From the NCBI RefSeq assembly GCF_900230215.1, contig NZ_LT907982.1, positions 1,426,001-1,490,000 on the forward strand: DNA of 64,000 nt, written 5' to 3'. Below the pieces are notes generated by a model that ran no database searches, had not been told where the DNA came from, and worked only from the letters and a program-made list of their open reading frames with translations. The translations under genes were made by a program, and so were the position numbers. The stretch is from Jatrophihabitans sp. GAS493 (lineage in GTDB: Bacteria; Actinomycetota; Actinomycetes; Mycobacteriales; Jatrophihabitantaceae). Shown here piece by piece: positions 44,773 through 53,919 of the stretch (within the stretch, counting starts at the first letter, position 1; every line of letters begins with the position of its first letter).

Positions 44773-45690
44773 CTAGTTTTCTTCACCTTCGACGAGTTCC
44801 TCTCGAGCCTGCACCGCCTTCTCGAGCGCGCGCTTCGCCTGCCGGGTGGCGAGCTCGTGACGCTGCAGCTGAGTCTGACGCCGACGGGCCTCTCGTTCGG
44901 CCGATCGCTGCCCGTCGAGTGCCTCCTCCAGCTCGTTACGCAGGCGCTCCACCTCGGCCGCCGCAGTCTCCTCGGCCGTCTGGGCCTCGGCGAAGGCGCC
45001 CCGGGCCGCGGCGAGATCCTCACTCACCGCCTCGGCGTGGGTCATCGCCTCGTTGAGGTTGCTTTCGGCCCGTTCCAGCGCCGCCGCGTTGCGTCGGACC
45101 GCGGGATCCGTAGCGGGTTCTGCGGCGATTCCGGCGGACGCCACCAATCGCAGTTTCGGGCGGGCGGATCCAGTGGCGCCGGCGATCAGCTCGGCCTCCT
45201 CTTCGCCGAAACCGCTGCGCCGCAGCGGGCCGGTCAGCCGCCCGGCCAGCAGTTGCTGGGCCGCCTGCTCGTCGGCCAACGCCGCGTGCAGGGTCGCCTC
45301 CAGCCCCCGTCGGTTCTCCTCGCTGAGGCTCTTCTGCACGGCCGTCGCGATCACTTTGGCCTGCCCGACAAGGGCATTCACCAGCTGTCGCTGCCTGGCG
45401 GTGAGGTCGCGCAGCTGATCCATGCTCAGCTGCCTGGTCGCCTCCCGCATGGCGGCGCCGATGTCGATCAGCGGCGCCAGCTCGTCGGCGTGTTGACGGG
45501 CCAGTTGGTTGGCCAGCCAGCCGACCATGTTCGGTTTGCCGAGGGCCCGGATCGCAACGGCGAGCTCGGCGTTGCCGGCCGACTTCGCCAGCTTCTCCCG
45601 GTCATTGCGGGCGGCGATGAACTCCTCCGGCAGCAGGGCGTAGAGGTCGTCGGCAATCTCGTCGAGTTCCCCGGATGCATCATCGGCCAC
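44773..45690 (-). CDS. conserved actinobacterial coiled-coil protein, function unknown
   Basis: 305 residues. The first ~170 are helical with LYALLPEEFIAARNDREKLA, VAIRALGKPNMVGWLANQLA and QLRDLTARQRQLVNALVGQA. This pattern recurs in unnamed actinobacterial proteins. From ~200 to the end it is a long heptad-patterned coiled coil rich in Ala, Glu and Arg (ERAESNLNEAMTHAEAVSED onward). No signal peptide, membrane span or catalytic motif was seen. A cytoplasmic structural role is possible; I do not recognise a specific family name. Confidence 0.75.
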   Translation of the reverse strand: MADDASGELDEIADDLYALLPEEFIAARNDREKLAKSAGNAELAVAIRALGKPNMVGWLANQLARQHADELAPLIDIGAAMREATRQLSMDQLRDLTARQRQLVNALVGQAKVIATAVQKSLSEENRRGLEATLHAALADEQAAQQLLAGRLTGPLRRSGFGEEEAELIAGATGSARPKLRLVASAGIAAEPATDPAVRRNAAALERAESNLNEAMTHAEAVSEDLAAARGAFAEAQTAEETAAAEVERLRNELEEALDGQRSAEREARRRQTQLQRHELATRQAKRALEKAVQAREELVEGEEN

Positions 45691-45717
45691 GGTGGCGCTC
45701 CGCCTCTAGCTGACTGA

Positions 45718-46185
45718 TCAGTCGTCGTCGGTTGGCGGGGGAAAGCCGCCGGTGGCGATCGGGCCCCAACGTGACGGGGTGATCCGGATGAGCGACTTGT
45801 TCTGACGCACCATCGCCTCGCGGTACTCGTCCCAGTCCGAATGTTCGCCGGCGATCACCCGAAAGTATTCGACGAGTGGCTCCACCGCCTCCGGAACATC
45901 GAGCACCTCGGCCGCCCCGTCAACCTGCACCCACGGGCCGTTGAAGTCGTCGGAGAGCACCAGGATCGAGGCCCGCCCGCGGTGCCGGGCGTTGGACGTC
46001 TTGGCTCGCTGCGGGTAGGTGGCGACGACGATCCGCCCTTGCCCGTCCACACCGCAGGTGACCGGCGAGGTCTGCGGGGAGCCGTCGCCCCGCTCGGTGA
46101 TGAGGATGCCTCGGTGGCGAGGACGCAGGAACTCCAGCAGCCCGTCGAGGTCAACCTTGGTGTTCGTCGCTATCTGTGGGGCCAT
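45718..46185 (-). CDS. PPOX-class F420-dependent oxidoreductase
   Basis: 155 residues from ATG 46185, which has GGTGGA upstream; the frame extends to 46224 without a better start. Split beta-barrel flavin-fold landmarks: LEFLRPRHRGILITERGDGS, SPVTCGVDGQGRIVVATYPQ, RAKTSNARHRGRASILVLSD and GPWVQVDGAAEVLD. The RAKTSNARHRG stretch fits the cofactor phosphate site in F420-binding members. Such enzymes reduce small substrates with F420H2 (or, in some, bind heme or biliverdin). Substrate unknown. Confidence 0.85.
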   Translation of the reverse strand: MAPQIATNTKVDLDGLLEFLRPRHRGILITERGDGSPQTSPVTCGVDGQGRIVVATYPQRAKTSNARHRGRASILVLSDDFNGPWVQVDGAAEVLDVPEAVEPLVEYFRVIAGEHSDWDEYREAMVRQNKSLIRITPSRWGPIATGGFPPPTDDD

Positions 46186-46262
46186 GGTTTCCACCCTAGC
46201 GATCGTCGAGTTGACGTGCGTCATCGTGAGTATTGGCTGGCCGTGGTCACTAACCTAGAGAC

Positions 46263-46715
46263 ATGTCTGACTTGAAGGCTCGTCTACGCGCCGACCTGAC
46301 CACCTCCATGAAGGCCCGTGACGAACTCGCCACCGCCACCATCCGGATGACACTGACCGCCATCGCCACCGAGGAGGTCTCCGGTAAGGCGGCCCGCGAA
46401 CTGGGTGACGACGAGGTGCTGCGGGTCATCACCAAGGAGGCGAAGAAGCGGCGCGAAGCGGCCGAGGCCTTCGCCGCGGCCGGGCGCACCGAGCAGGCCA
46501 CGCGGGAGACCGCCGAGGGCGACTTTCTGGAGACCTACCTGCCCAAGCAATTGGGTGACGACGAGCTGGTCGCCATCGTGACGGCCGCGGTCGCGGAGTC
46601 GGGTGCGACCGAGGCCCGTCAGATGGGCCTGGTGATGAAGCTCGTATCGCCCCGGGTAGACGGCCGGGCCGATGGCAAGCGGGTCAGCGACGAGGTCCGC
46701 CGCCAGCTCTCCTGA
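46263..46715 (+). CDS. GatB/YqeY domain-containing protein
   Basis: 150 residues. N-terminal helix (MSDLKARLRADLTTSMKARD), then ATIRMTLTAIATEEVSGKAA, VLRVITKEAKKRREAAEAFA and LETYLPKQLGDDELVAIVTA. The C-terminus ends GRADGKRVSDEVRRQL. This is the stand-alone YqeY form related to the C-terminal tRNA-binding domain of GatB; its role outside the amidotransferase is not settled. It is convergent with ponA, 19 bases between stops. Confidence 0.92.
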   Translation: MSDLKARLRADLTTSMKARDELATATIRMTLTAIATEEVSGKAARELGDDEVLRVITKEAKKRREAAEAFAAAGRTEQATRETAEGDFLETYLPKQLGDDELVAIVTAAVAESGATEARQMGLVMKLVSPRVDGRADGKRVSDEVRRQLS

Positions 46716-46734
46716 GCTCCGCGATGCGCGAGCG

Positions 46735-49245
46735 TCAGTGAGCCGGAGCGCCCGGGGCGTGGCCCGGCTTCGGCGTCGGGTTGGGCTTGGGAGTAGGCGC
46801 GCCCGGCTTCGGCGTCGCGGCACCGGGCTTGGGGGTGGCCGCGCCCGGCTTAGGCGTCGCGGCCGGCTGCGGCCTCGGCGTCGGAACGTAGGCCCGGACG
46901 CCGCTGCTCAGGCACACCGAGACCGTTGCGCCGGCCGGTGCGATGCCGGACGGCGACTGGTAGCCGACGTCGCCGGGGCCGGCGTTGGAGGCGCAGGTGA
47001 GGCCGGTGTACGGGCTGCCGTCGGCCTCGGTATAGCCGGCGCTGTACTCCTTCAGCTTGAAGCCCGCCGCGGCCAGCTTGGCCGTCGCCACGGCCTGACT
47101 CTCGCCCACCACGTTCGGCACCGAGACTCCGTTGGCCATCACCTGCGGCGACTGCCAGTCCCAGGTCGACTGCTTCAGCGTCGAGCCGAGTGCCTTCATC
47201 CAGAGCGTGGCCGCCGTCGTACCGGTGGCCTGCCCGTTGGCTGCGCCCGGCACGTCGAGCACCGGATTGCTCGGCGCGTTCGGGTCGAAGATCGCCATCG
47301 AGGCGGCCAGGTTCGGCGTGGTGCCGACGTACCAGACGGCCGAGTTCTGCTTGGAGTTCTTGCCATCGGCGGCCTGCGTTCCGGTCTTGCCGGCCACCGT
47401 CGAGCCGCCGTCGTTGTAGTAGTCGTGGAAGGCGGGTGCCGCCGTGCCGACTCCCACGGACTCGGCGTTCATGATCTGCACCATCTCGCGGGCGACCTGC
47501 GGATCGATGACCTGGGCGCAGGCGGCGCGCTTCACCGGTAGTGAGTTGCCGTCGGCGTTGGTGACCGAGAGAACCGGCGCGGGCGGGCAGTAGGTGCCGT
47601 CATTGGCCGACGCCGCGTACGCGCTGGCCAGTTCCAGCGGACTGGTGGCCGGGGAGCCGATCGTGAAGGAGTACTGCTGCGTCGCGATGTACTTCTCGGC
47701 CACGGTCTGGGACTTCGGGTTGTTCGGGTCGGTGAGGTCGTTGAGTGACGTCAGGCCCATCTGGACGGCGGTCTGTACCACGGGGGTCAGATCGCACTGG
47801 TAGAAGAACTTGTCTTCCATGCCGACGAAGTAGGTGTTCGACGAGCGGGCGAAGGCGTCCTTCATCGTCGTCGTGGTCGGGATCGACGTGGAGTCGTTGG
47901 AGATGGCCTTGTCGCCGCCGCAGGAGGTGGGCTTGTACGGGCTGGGGGCGCTCAGGATGAAACTCGGCGAGACGCCGGCCTTCAGTGCGGCCAGCGCGGT
48001 GAAGTACTTGTAGGTGGAGGCGCCGGCGGCGCTGGCGTCGGTGAAGAGCAGGTTCTCCGACTGGTTGGGGGCCACCCCGTACTGCTTGTTGGTCGCCATC
48101 GCCAGCACGTTGCCGGTCTTCGGATCAACCACCGGCAGGATCGCGGTGGATCGGGCCTTGGTCGACATCGCCTTCGACAGTGACGTCTGCACGGTGGTCT
48201 GCAGTTTCGCGTCCATTGTCGTGATGATCTTCAGACCCGACGTGTAGAGGGTGTGGTCGGTGACGGTCTTGTTGGCCTTCAGCCAGTTCGTGACGTAGGC
48301 GCAGAAGAAGCCGGCGTTGGCGACGACCGCGCTTGTGCAGTCCGAGCGCACCACGGGCGGCGAGGAGTTGGTGAGGGTGAGCGGCTGGGCCTTGTACTTG
48401 TCGGCCTCGGCCTGGCTCAGTTTTCCGACCTCGACCAGGTTCTGGATCACGACGTTTCGTCGCTGCTTGGAGGCGACCGGGTGCAGGTACGGGTCGTAGT
48501 CGCTGGGCGCCTGCAGTGCGCCTACCAGCACGGCCGACTCGGGGAGGGTCAATTTGCTGACGTCCTTGCCGAAGAAGTTCTGCGCGGCCGACTCGATGCC
48601 GTAGGAGTTCTCCCCGAAGAAGGCGATGTTCAGATAGTTGTCTAGGATCGTGTCCTTCGACTCGTGCTTCACGTTCTCCAGGTAGAGGGCACAGTTCGCA
48701 TCCTCGATCTTGCGATCGATGTTCTGGCTGATCGCCGCGGCCTGCAGCTTCGCGGCGGCCTCTTTCTCGGCCTCCGTCGAACTGGGAGTGGTGACCGCCT
48801 GGTAGTACCGCACCTGCTTGACGTACTGCATGGTCAGCGTGGAGCCACCCTGAGTGTCGCCGCTGCCGGTGCTGAAGGCGGAGCGCAGCAGCCCACGCAT
48901 GTCGACCCCGGTGTGGCTGTAGAAGCGCCGGTCCTCGGTGGCCACCAGGGCCTGCACAAGGTAGTTCGGGACCTGGGAGAGCGGCACCGGCTGGCGGTCC
49001 TGGGTGAAGAGCGTGGCGATCACGGTCTTGCCGTCGTTGGCGTACAGCGTCGTCTTCTGCGGCGGAGCCGTCTCCTGCAGGTCGCAGCTGGTGGTCAGGA
49101 ACTTGTCGGTCTGCGTCTTGGCGGCCAGTCCGATGCCGCCGACGACGGGGAGAATTGATCCCGCGACGAGGACTCCGGCGACCACGACGAGTCCTACGAG
49201 TTTGAAAATGGCTTTGTTTCGGTCGCGCGTTGAGTCAGCTGGCAC
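46735..49245 (-). CDS. ponA: bifunctional penicillin-binding protein (PonA type) with PASTA domain
   Basis: 836 residues. One membrane anchor (LVGLVVVAGVLVAGSILPVV) near 14-33 precedes the GT51 transglycosylase: ATEDRRFYSHTGVDMRGLL (catalytic Glu) and GGSTLTMQYVKQVRYYQ. The transpeptidase has the Ser nucleophile in ASTYKYFTAL (SxxK), RSSNTYFVGM (SxN) and VAGKTGTQAADG (KTG). A PASTA domain (VPNVVGESQAVATAKLAAAG) is followed by a Thr-Pro-Lys-Pro-Gly-Ala repeat tail. It synthesises and cross-links peptidoglycan outside the membrane and corresponds in position to mycobacterial PonA2. In relatives a WhiB-type gene separates it from the ArsA pair; here the gap is only 65 bases and codes for nothing. 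Confidence 0.93.
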   Translation of the reverse strand: MPADSTRDRNKAIFKLVGLVVVAGVLVAGSILPVVGGIGLAAKTQTDKFLTTSCDLQETAPPQKTTLYANDGKTVIATLFTQDRQPVPLSQVPNYLVQALVATEDRRFYSHTGVDMRGLLRSAFSTGSGDTQGGSTLTMQYVKQVRYYQAVTTPSSTEAEKEAAAKLQAAAISQNIDRKIEDANCALYLENVKHESKDTILDNYLNIAFFGENSYGIESAAQNFFGKDVSKLTLPESAVLVGALQAPSDYDPYLHPVASKQRRNVVIQNLVEVGKLSQAEADKYKAQPLTLTNSSPPVVRSDCTSAVVANAGFFCAYVTNWLKANKTVTDHTLYTSGLKIITTMDAKLQTTVQTSLSKAMSTKARSTAILPVVDPKTGNVLAMATNKQYGVAPNQSENLLFTDASAAGASTYKYFTALAALKAGVSPSFILSAPSPYKPTSCGGDKAISNDSTSIPTTTTMKDAFARSSNTYFVGMEDKFFYQCDLTPVVQTAVQMGLTSLNDLTDPNNPKSQTVAEKYIATQQYSFTIGSPATSPLELASAYAASANDGTYCPPAPVLSVTNADGNSLPVKRAACAQVIDPQVAREMVQIMNAESVGVGTAAPAFHDYYNDGGSTVAGKTGTQAADGKNSKQNSAVWYVGTTPNLAASMAIFDPNAPSNPVLDVPGAANGQATGTTAATLWMKALGSTLKQSTWDWQSPQVMANGVSVPNVVGESQAVATAKLAAAGFKLKEYSAGYTEADGSPYTGLTCASNAGPGDVGYQSPSGIAPAGATVSVCLSSGVRAYVPTPRPQPAATPKPGAATPKPGAATPKPGAPTPKPNPTPKPGHAPGAPAH

Positions 49246-49310
49246 GGCTTTGAGGGTACGGCAGGAACCTTAAGGGAAGCTGATTGCGGCATTTGTCGGA
49301 ATCGTTGACG

Positions 49311-50534
49311 CTAGCTGTCATCGCCGGTGAGCAGGGCCCCGATCTCGCGTAGCCCGTCCAGGTCGTGGACGTCGCTGGGCAGCGCCCGGACACTCACCCG
49401 GGGCACCTCGGGGTGGGCCGAGGCGAAGCGTTTGATCATCCGCTGATCGTGTTCGGCCGAGAGCGCGACCTCCACCTGGACCCGCAGCGCCGCCTCGGCC
49501 AGCTGCAGGTCGGCGGCCTTCACCCGGCGCTCTGGTCGCTCGCCGGCCAGCGTCTTGCCGGCGGCTGGGCGATGCCCCGACCCGCGGGAGGTCGTGCCGC
49601 TGCCGGCGATCAGCTCCTCGGCCCCGGCCTCGGCTCGGCTGGAGGAGAGGCCGTCGACGGCGAAGTGCACCCGATTGACGACCAGCCCGGCCAGCGGCAT
49701 CTGATCGGCGCTGAGCCGCTCGACGAAGTAGGAGGCCTCGCGGAGGGCATCGGGTTCCGGGGCGGCGACGACGACGAAGAGCGTCCCGGGGGCCTTCAAG
49801 AGCTGGTACGTGTGGTCGGCCCGCTCCCGGAAGCCCCCGAACATCGCCTCCAGCGAGGAGACGAAGGAGGCGACGTCGGTGAGCAGCGCGCTGCCGAGAA
49901 TCTTCGACAGGATCCGGGTCACCACGCTGAAGGACGCTGTGACGACCTTCAGGTAAGCCTTCCCGCCGACCCGGGCCGGAGCGGTGAGCAACTTGATCAG
50001 CCGGCCATCCAGGAAACGCCCGAGCCGCTGCGGCGCGTCGAGGAAGTCCAGCGCGGAGCGCGACGGCGGCGTGTCCACCACGATCAGGTCCCAGGTATCG
50101 ACCCCGTCGGTGCTCTGGGCCTCGCGAAGCTGTCCGAGCTTCTCCATCGCCATGTACTCCTGGGTTCCGGCGAAGGAGCTGGAGAGCGCCTGGTAGAAGG
50201 GATTCTCGAAGATGGCCTGGGCCCGGTCCGGCGTCGAGTGGGCGGTCACCACGTCGTCGAAGGTCCGCTTCATGTCGAGCATCATGGCGTGCAGGTTGCC
50301 GTCGGTGCCCGGCACCTCCCGGGGGGTGTTGTCGAGCTCGGTGAGCCCCATCGACTGGGCGAGCCGGCGCGCCGGGTCGATGGTGAGGACAACCGTGCGG
50401 CGGCCGGCCTCAGCTGCCTTCATCGCCAGCGCCGCCGCGGTGGTGGTCTTCCCGACGCCGCCGCTGCCGCAGGTCACGATGATCCGGGTGGCCGGATCCT
50501 TGATGAGGCTGCCGAGATCGAGCGTGTCACTCAT
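49311..50534 (-). CDS. ArsA/Get3-like ATPase (second of pair)
   Basis: 407 residues with the deviant Walker A of the ArsA/Get3/MinD class, IIVTCGSGGVGKTTTAAALA, switch I DPARRLAQSMGLTEL and switch II LIVVDTPPSRSALDFLDAP. In the middle, FVVVAAPEPDALREASYFVE and LAGLVVNRVHF complete the fold. The ATP-binding half is complete, so both pair members look active. Actinobacterial homologues (the mycobacterial pair beside whiB4) are thought to form a Get3-like complex with roles in stress survival. The start overlaps the preceding gene by eight bases. Confidence 0.88.
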   Translation of the reverse strand: MSDTLDLGSLIKDPATRIIVTCGSGGVGKTTTAAALAMKAAEAGRRTVVLTIDPARRLAQSMGLTELDNTPREVPGTDGNLHAMMLDMKRTFDDVVTAHSTPDRAQAIFENPFYQALSSSFAGTQEYMAMEKLGQLREAQSTDGVDTWDLIVVDTPPSRSALDFLDAPQRLGRFLDGRLIKLLTAPARVGGKAYLKVVTASFSVVTRILSKILGSALLTDVASFVSSLEAMFGGFRERADHTYQLLKAPGTLFVVVAAPEPDALREASYFVERLSADQMPLAGLVVNRVHFAVDGLSSSRAEAGAEELIAGSGTTSRGSGHRPAAGKTLAGERPERRVKAADLQLAEAALRVQVEVALSAEHDQRMIKRFASAHPEVPRVSVRALPSDVHDLDGLREIGALLTGDDS

Positions 50535-51576
50535 TGGGGCCGCCGGACGGGGCGGTGAGGAAGTACTCGGAGAGTTCGTGCAGCTCGCCGACCGTCACCG
50601 GTGGGGCGAGCTCCGGCAGCACGATGCGCGGGGCCCCGATCGAGGAGAGTGCCTCGGTGTTGGCCAGCTGTGAGCCCTGGTGGCGGGCGTACTCGGCGAG
50701 CTGCTGCGCGAGCGCCCCGGCCAGCGCCGGGTCGATGTTGCTTCCCTTCAGACCGCGAGCCAGGGAGGCGGCGTCGACACTGCCGTCGGCTCCCACCTGG
50801 CCGGCTTCGACCAGCTGCGGCCGCGCGCGGTTCACGATCACACTGCCGAGCTGATACCCCGCCCCGGTGAGATCCGCAGCCGCCTCGACCGTCTCCTGCA
50901 CCGGCATCTCCTCCAGCAGGGTGACCAGGTGCACCGACGTCCGAACGCTATGCAGCAGGTCCATGACGCCCTTGCTCTGCCGGTTGATCGGGCCGACCTT
51001 GGCCAGGTTGGCCACCTCGGTGGTCGCCTCCAGGAAGGGCCGGATCCGGCCGGTCGGGGGTGCGTCGAGTACCACCGCGTCATAGACGGGACGGCCGTTG
51101 CCGTCACTGCGCACCGCCGCCTCCTTCACCTTTCCGGTGAGCAGGACGTCACGGACGCCCGGCGCCAAGGTGGTGACGAAGTCGATGAGACCCATCTTGC
51201 GCAGCACCCGGGCCGACCGACGCAGGTTGTAGAACATGTCCAGGTAGTCGATGAAGGCCTCCTCCGGGTCGATCGCCAGCCCGACCACCGTCCCACCCCC
51301 GGCCACCGTCGCCAGCTGATGCTCGGCGTAGGGGAGGGCCGGCACGTCGAAGAGCTGGGCGAAGGCCTGCCGCCCCTCGACCTCGATGAGCAGCACCCGG
51401 CGCTTACCGCGGGCCAGGGCCATGGCCAGCGCCGCGGCGACGGTCGTCTTCCCGGTGCCACCCTTGCCGGTGACGATGTGCAGCCGGGCCGCGCTGGAGA
51501 TGCCAGGCGCCAGCGAACGAGGTGCGGTTGCGGCGTCAACGGATGCCGCGGGTGCTGATGCTGCGCCTCGGGCCAT
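50527..51576 (-). CDS. ArsA/Get3-like ATPase (first of pair)
   Basis: 349 residues. Walker A LHIVTGKGGTGKTTVAAALA, IEVEGRQAFAQLFDVPALPY, AIDPEEAFIDYLDMFYNLRR, switch II in YDAVVLDAPPTGRIRPFLE, and a late LGSVIVNRARPQLVE. It is shorter than its partner and probably dimerises with it, since the two genes overlap and always travel together in actinobacteria. No Cys-rich arsenite site or arsenic genes lie nearby, so arsenite transport is unlikely. Confidence 0.88.
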   Translation of the reverse strand: MARGAASAPAASVDAATAPRSLAPGISSAARLHIVTGKGGTGKTTVAAALAMALARGKRRVLLIEVEGRQAFAQLFDVPALPYAEHQLATVAGGGTVVGLAIDPEEAFIDYLDMFYNLRRSARVLRKMGLIDFVTTLAPGVRDVLLTGKVKEAAVRSDGNGRPVYDAVVLDAPPTGRIRPFLEATTEVANLAKVGPINRQSKGVMDLLHSVRTSVHLVTLLEEMPVQETVEAAADLTGAGYQLGSVIVNRARPQLVEAGQVGADGSVDAASLARGLKGSNIDPALAGALAQQLAEYARHQGSQLANTEALSSIGAPRIVLPELAPPVTVGELHELSEYFLTAPSGGPNE

Positions 51577-51694
51577 ACATTCACCCTAGTCACCGTCGCG
51601 GATCCGAATGATTCACGGGCTTTACAGCTGGCCTTGCCGCCGCGTTTACGACTGCCTATACAGCTGGCTTTACATCTGGGGCAAGAATAGGGGC

Positions 51695-52153
51695 ATGACC
51701 TCCCCCCTCGCTCGACTCGCAGAACTCGGCGTGCGCCTCCCCGCGGTCGCCGCACCCGTCGCCGCGTACGTTCCCGCCGTCCGCAGCGGATCGCTGGTCT
51801 ACACCTCCGGTCAGCTCCCGTTCGTCGACGGTGCCCTGCCGGCGACCGGCAAGGTCGGCGCGGAGGTGGATGCGACGGCGGCCGCGGGTCACGCCGAACT
51901 CTGCGCGCTGAACGCACTGGCCGCGATCGATGCGCTGGTCGGGCTGGATTCGGTCGTGCGGGTGGTGAAGGTTGTGGGCTTCGTCGCCAGCGACCCCTCC
52001 TTCACCGGGCAACCCGGGGTGATCAACGGGGCCAGCAATCTTCTCGGCCGGGTCTTCGGCGATGCCGGAGCGCACGCCCGGTCGGCCGTCGGAGTCGCCG
52101 TTCTTCCGCTGGATGCCCCGGTCGAGGTCGAGCTCATCGTGGAGGTCTCATGA
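51695..52153 (+). CDS. RidA-family protein
   Basis: 152 residues from ATG 51695; the open frame upstream is not credible coding sequence. RidA/YjgF landmarks: VAAYVPAVRSGSLVYTSGQL, GKVGAEVDATAAAGHAELCA and VVRVVKVVGFVASDPSFTGQ. The usual C-terminal Arg of RidA deaminases is represented near DAGAHARSAVGVAVLP, so imine/enamine hydrolysis is possible. It is divergent from the ArsA pair and overlaps the NUDIX gene by four bases (ATGA). Confidence 0.88.
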   Translation: MTSPLARLAELGVRLPAVAAPVAAYVPAVRSGSLVYTSGQLPFVDGALPATGKVGAEVDATAAAGHAELCALNALAAIDALVGLDSVVRVVKVVGFVASDPSFTGQPGVINGASNLLGRVFGDAGAHARSAVGVAVLPLDAPVEVELIVEVS

Positions 52154-53010
52154 CCGAGTTCGACGCCGTCGACGGCGCCGACCCGGCGGCCACCGTGAAC
52201 GGCAGTGCCCCAGCGGTCGCAGTCAATGGCGCTGACCCGGTGGCCGCCGATGTGCCGATCCGCGATGCCGCCACGGTGGTACTGCTGCGCGACAGCGCGC
52301 ATGGCGTGCAGACGTGGCTGCTCACCCGGGTCGCCCAGATGGCCTTCGCCCCGCAGATGACCGTCTTCCCCGGAGGCCGGGTCGATCCGACTGACTCGTC
52401 GATCGCCCTCGTCGCCACCGAGGTGGCCGCCCGCTTCCGCTGCTCGGAGCTGGAGGCAAGAAGCCTGGTCGGGGCGGCGGCCCGGGAGACGTTCGAGGAG
52501 GCCGGAGTGCTGCTCACCTCGCCGCCCCTGCACCTGGGGGCCGACCGCTCGGAGGACGTCGAGGCCGGGCGGATCAGTTTCGGCGACCTGCTCCGTGAGC
52601 ACTTCGTGGCGGTTGATGAGTCGCTGCTGCGCCCCTGGGCCCGCTGGGTCACGCCGGCCGGGGAGACCCGTCGCTACGACACCCGCTTCTTCGTCGCGGC
52701 GATGCCGATCGGCGCCCACGCGGAGGACCTGACGACGGAGTCCTCGACGGCCAGCTGGGTCACCGCGCGCGATGCGATCGCCCAGTTCGAGTCCGGCGAA
52801 CGGTTGATACTGCCTCCGACGCTGGCGACGCTGCACTCGATCGCCGCCCACGACACGGTCGAGCAGGTGTTGGATGCCGCCGCCGGCCGGGATCTCTCCC
52901 CGGTGCGCCCGGCGGTCACCGTGGACTCCGACGGCATGCGGGTGACCTTGGATGACGGAACGGTGTATCAGGTTCAGGCACCGCCCGCAGCCCCGCCGGC
53001 CAGTGTCTGA
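52150..53010 (+). CDS. NUDIX hydrolase
   Basis: 286 residues. It has a long N-terminus with Ala/Asp repeats, then RDAATVVLLRDSAHGVQTWL, VFPGGRVDPTDSS and the helix AAARETFEEAGVLLTSP that carries the REtxEExG core of the NUDIX box. A long insertion separates the GG element from the helix. That spacing is typical of the larger NUDT19/RNA-decapping-like group rather than MutT. It is translationally coupled to RidA (ATGA), and the next gene starts inside its last codons. Confidence 0.85.
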   Translation: MTEFDAVDGADPAATVNGSAPAVAVNGADPVAADVPIRDAATVVLLRDSAHGVQTWLLTRVAQMAFAPQMTVFPGGRVDPTDSSIALVATEVAARFRCSELEARSLVGAAARETFEEAGVLLTSPPLHLGADRSEDVEAGRISFGDLLREHFVAVDESLLRPWARWVTPAGETRRYDTRFFVAAMPIGAHAEDLTTESSTASWVTARDAIAQFESGERLILPPTLATLHSIAAHDTVEQVLDAAAGRDLSPVRPAVTVDSDGMRVTLDDGTVYQVQAPPAAPPASV

Positions 53011-53872
53011 GGGCGGCGCAGCGGGCGCTGCGACGGACGGGTCGGACCAGTTTGCCTACGAGACACCGCGTCAGGTAACCGATTTAGCCAGTGTGGTGCT
53101 GGCCCGCAACCCGCACCCGATGACGCTGGAGGGGACCAACACCTGGATCCTGCGGGCGCCCGGAGAATCGAGCGCGATCGTCGTCGACCCAGGGCCGGAA
53201 GAGGAGCAGCACCTGGCCGCGGTACAGGCCGCCGCCGGACGGGTAGCGGTGATCCTGTTGACCCATGGGCATATCGACCACAGTGCGGGGGCCAGACGCC
53301 TGCACGAGATGACCGGCGCCGCGGTTCGCTGCCTGGATCCGGCCTTCCGCTTCGGCGGCAGCGGCCTGCAGGAGGGCGACGTGGTCGCCGCGGCCGGCAT
53401 CGAGGTGCGGGTCTGGGGCACCCCGGGGCATACCTCGGACTCACTGTCGTTCCTGCTCGAACCGGGGAGCCCGGCGGCCCGGGATACGCCCTCGGCGGCG
53501 GCCGCCGTGCTCACCGGTGACACCATTCTCGGGCGCGGAACCACGGTCGTCGCCTACCCCGACGGCGATCTGGGGCAGTACCTGACTTCGCTGCGACGCC
53601 TGGAGCAACTCGGCCCGGCGACGGTGCTACCCGGGCACGGGCCGGAGCTGGCGGAGGCGGGGGTAGTTGCCGGCATGTATCTGGCCCATCGACAGGCGAG
53701 ATTGGGTCAGGTCGATGCCGCGTTGAGCGAGCTCACGGCGGTCGCCGGATCGCCGGTTACGGCACGCCAGATAGTCGAACGGGTCTACCGCGATGTCGAC
53801 CAGGCGCTCTGGCCGGCCGCGGAACTATCGGTTGAGGCGCAGCTGCACTACCTGCGGGCCGGTCGAGACTAG
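53003..53872 (+). CDS. metallo-beta-lactamase-fold hydrolase
   Basis: About 289 residues from GTG 53003, overlapping the NUDIX stop; a start at 52952 is an alternative. It shows the glyoxalase II/LACTB2 pattern: NPHPMTLEGTNTWILRAPGE, VDPGPEEEQHL, the zinc motif LLTHGHIDHSAGARRL (HxHxDH), VWGTPGHTSDSLSFLLEP, LTGDTILGRGTTV, and LPGHGPEL. A C-terminal winged-helix-like tail (VTARQIVERVYRDVDQALWP) is also typical of LACTB2-like nucleases. Substrate unassigned. Confidence 0.88.
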   Translation: MSEGGAAGAATDGSDQFAYETPRQVTDLASVVLARNPHPMTLEGTNTWILRAPGESSAIVVDPGPEEEQHLAAVQAAAGRVAVILLTHGHIDHSAGARRLHEMTGAAVRCLDPAFRFGGSGLQEGDVVAAAGIEVRVWGTPGHTSDSLSFLLEPGSPAARDTPSAAAAVLTGDTILGRGTTVVAYPDGDLGQYLTSLRRLEQLGPATVLPGHGPELAEAGVVAGMYLAHRQARLGQVDAALSELTAVAGSPVTARQIVERVYRDVDQALWPAAELSVEAQLHYLRAGRD

Positions 53873-53887
53873 AGACGTTAGCGACCG

Positions 53888-53919
53888 GTTAGCGGGCCGT
53901 TAGCGGGCCGTTAGCGGGC
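53888..53919. repeat. 11-bp tandem repeat at the crp stop codon
   Basis: GTTAGCGGGCC is present three times (53888-53898, 53899-53909, 53910-53919 with the last base lost). The crp stop TAA on the minus strand is within the third unit, and each unit repeats a potential in-frame-looking TAA. Confidence 0.8.

Noticed and set aside
49311-51576. Arsenic resistance operon
   Set aside because: The ArsA-like pair lacks arsenite-binding Cys features and there is no arsB/arsR/arsC nearby; context is the conserved actinobacterial ArsA pair.
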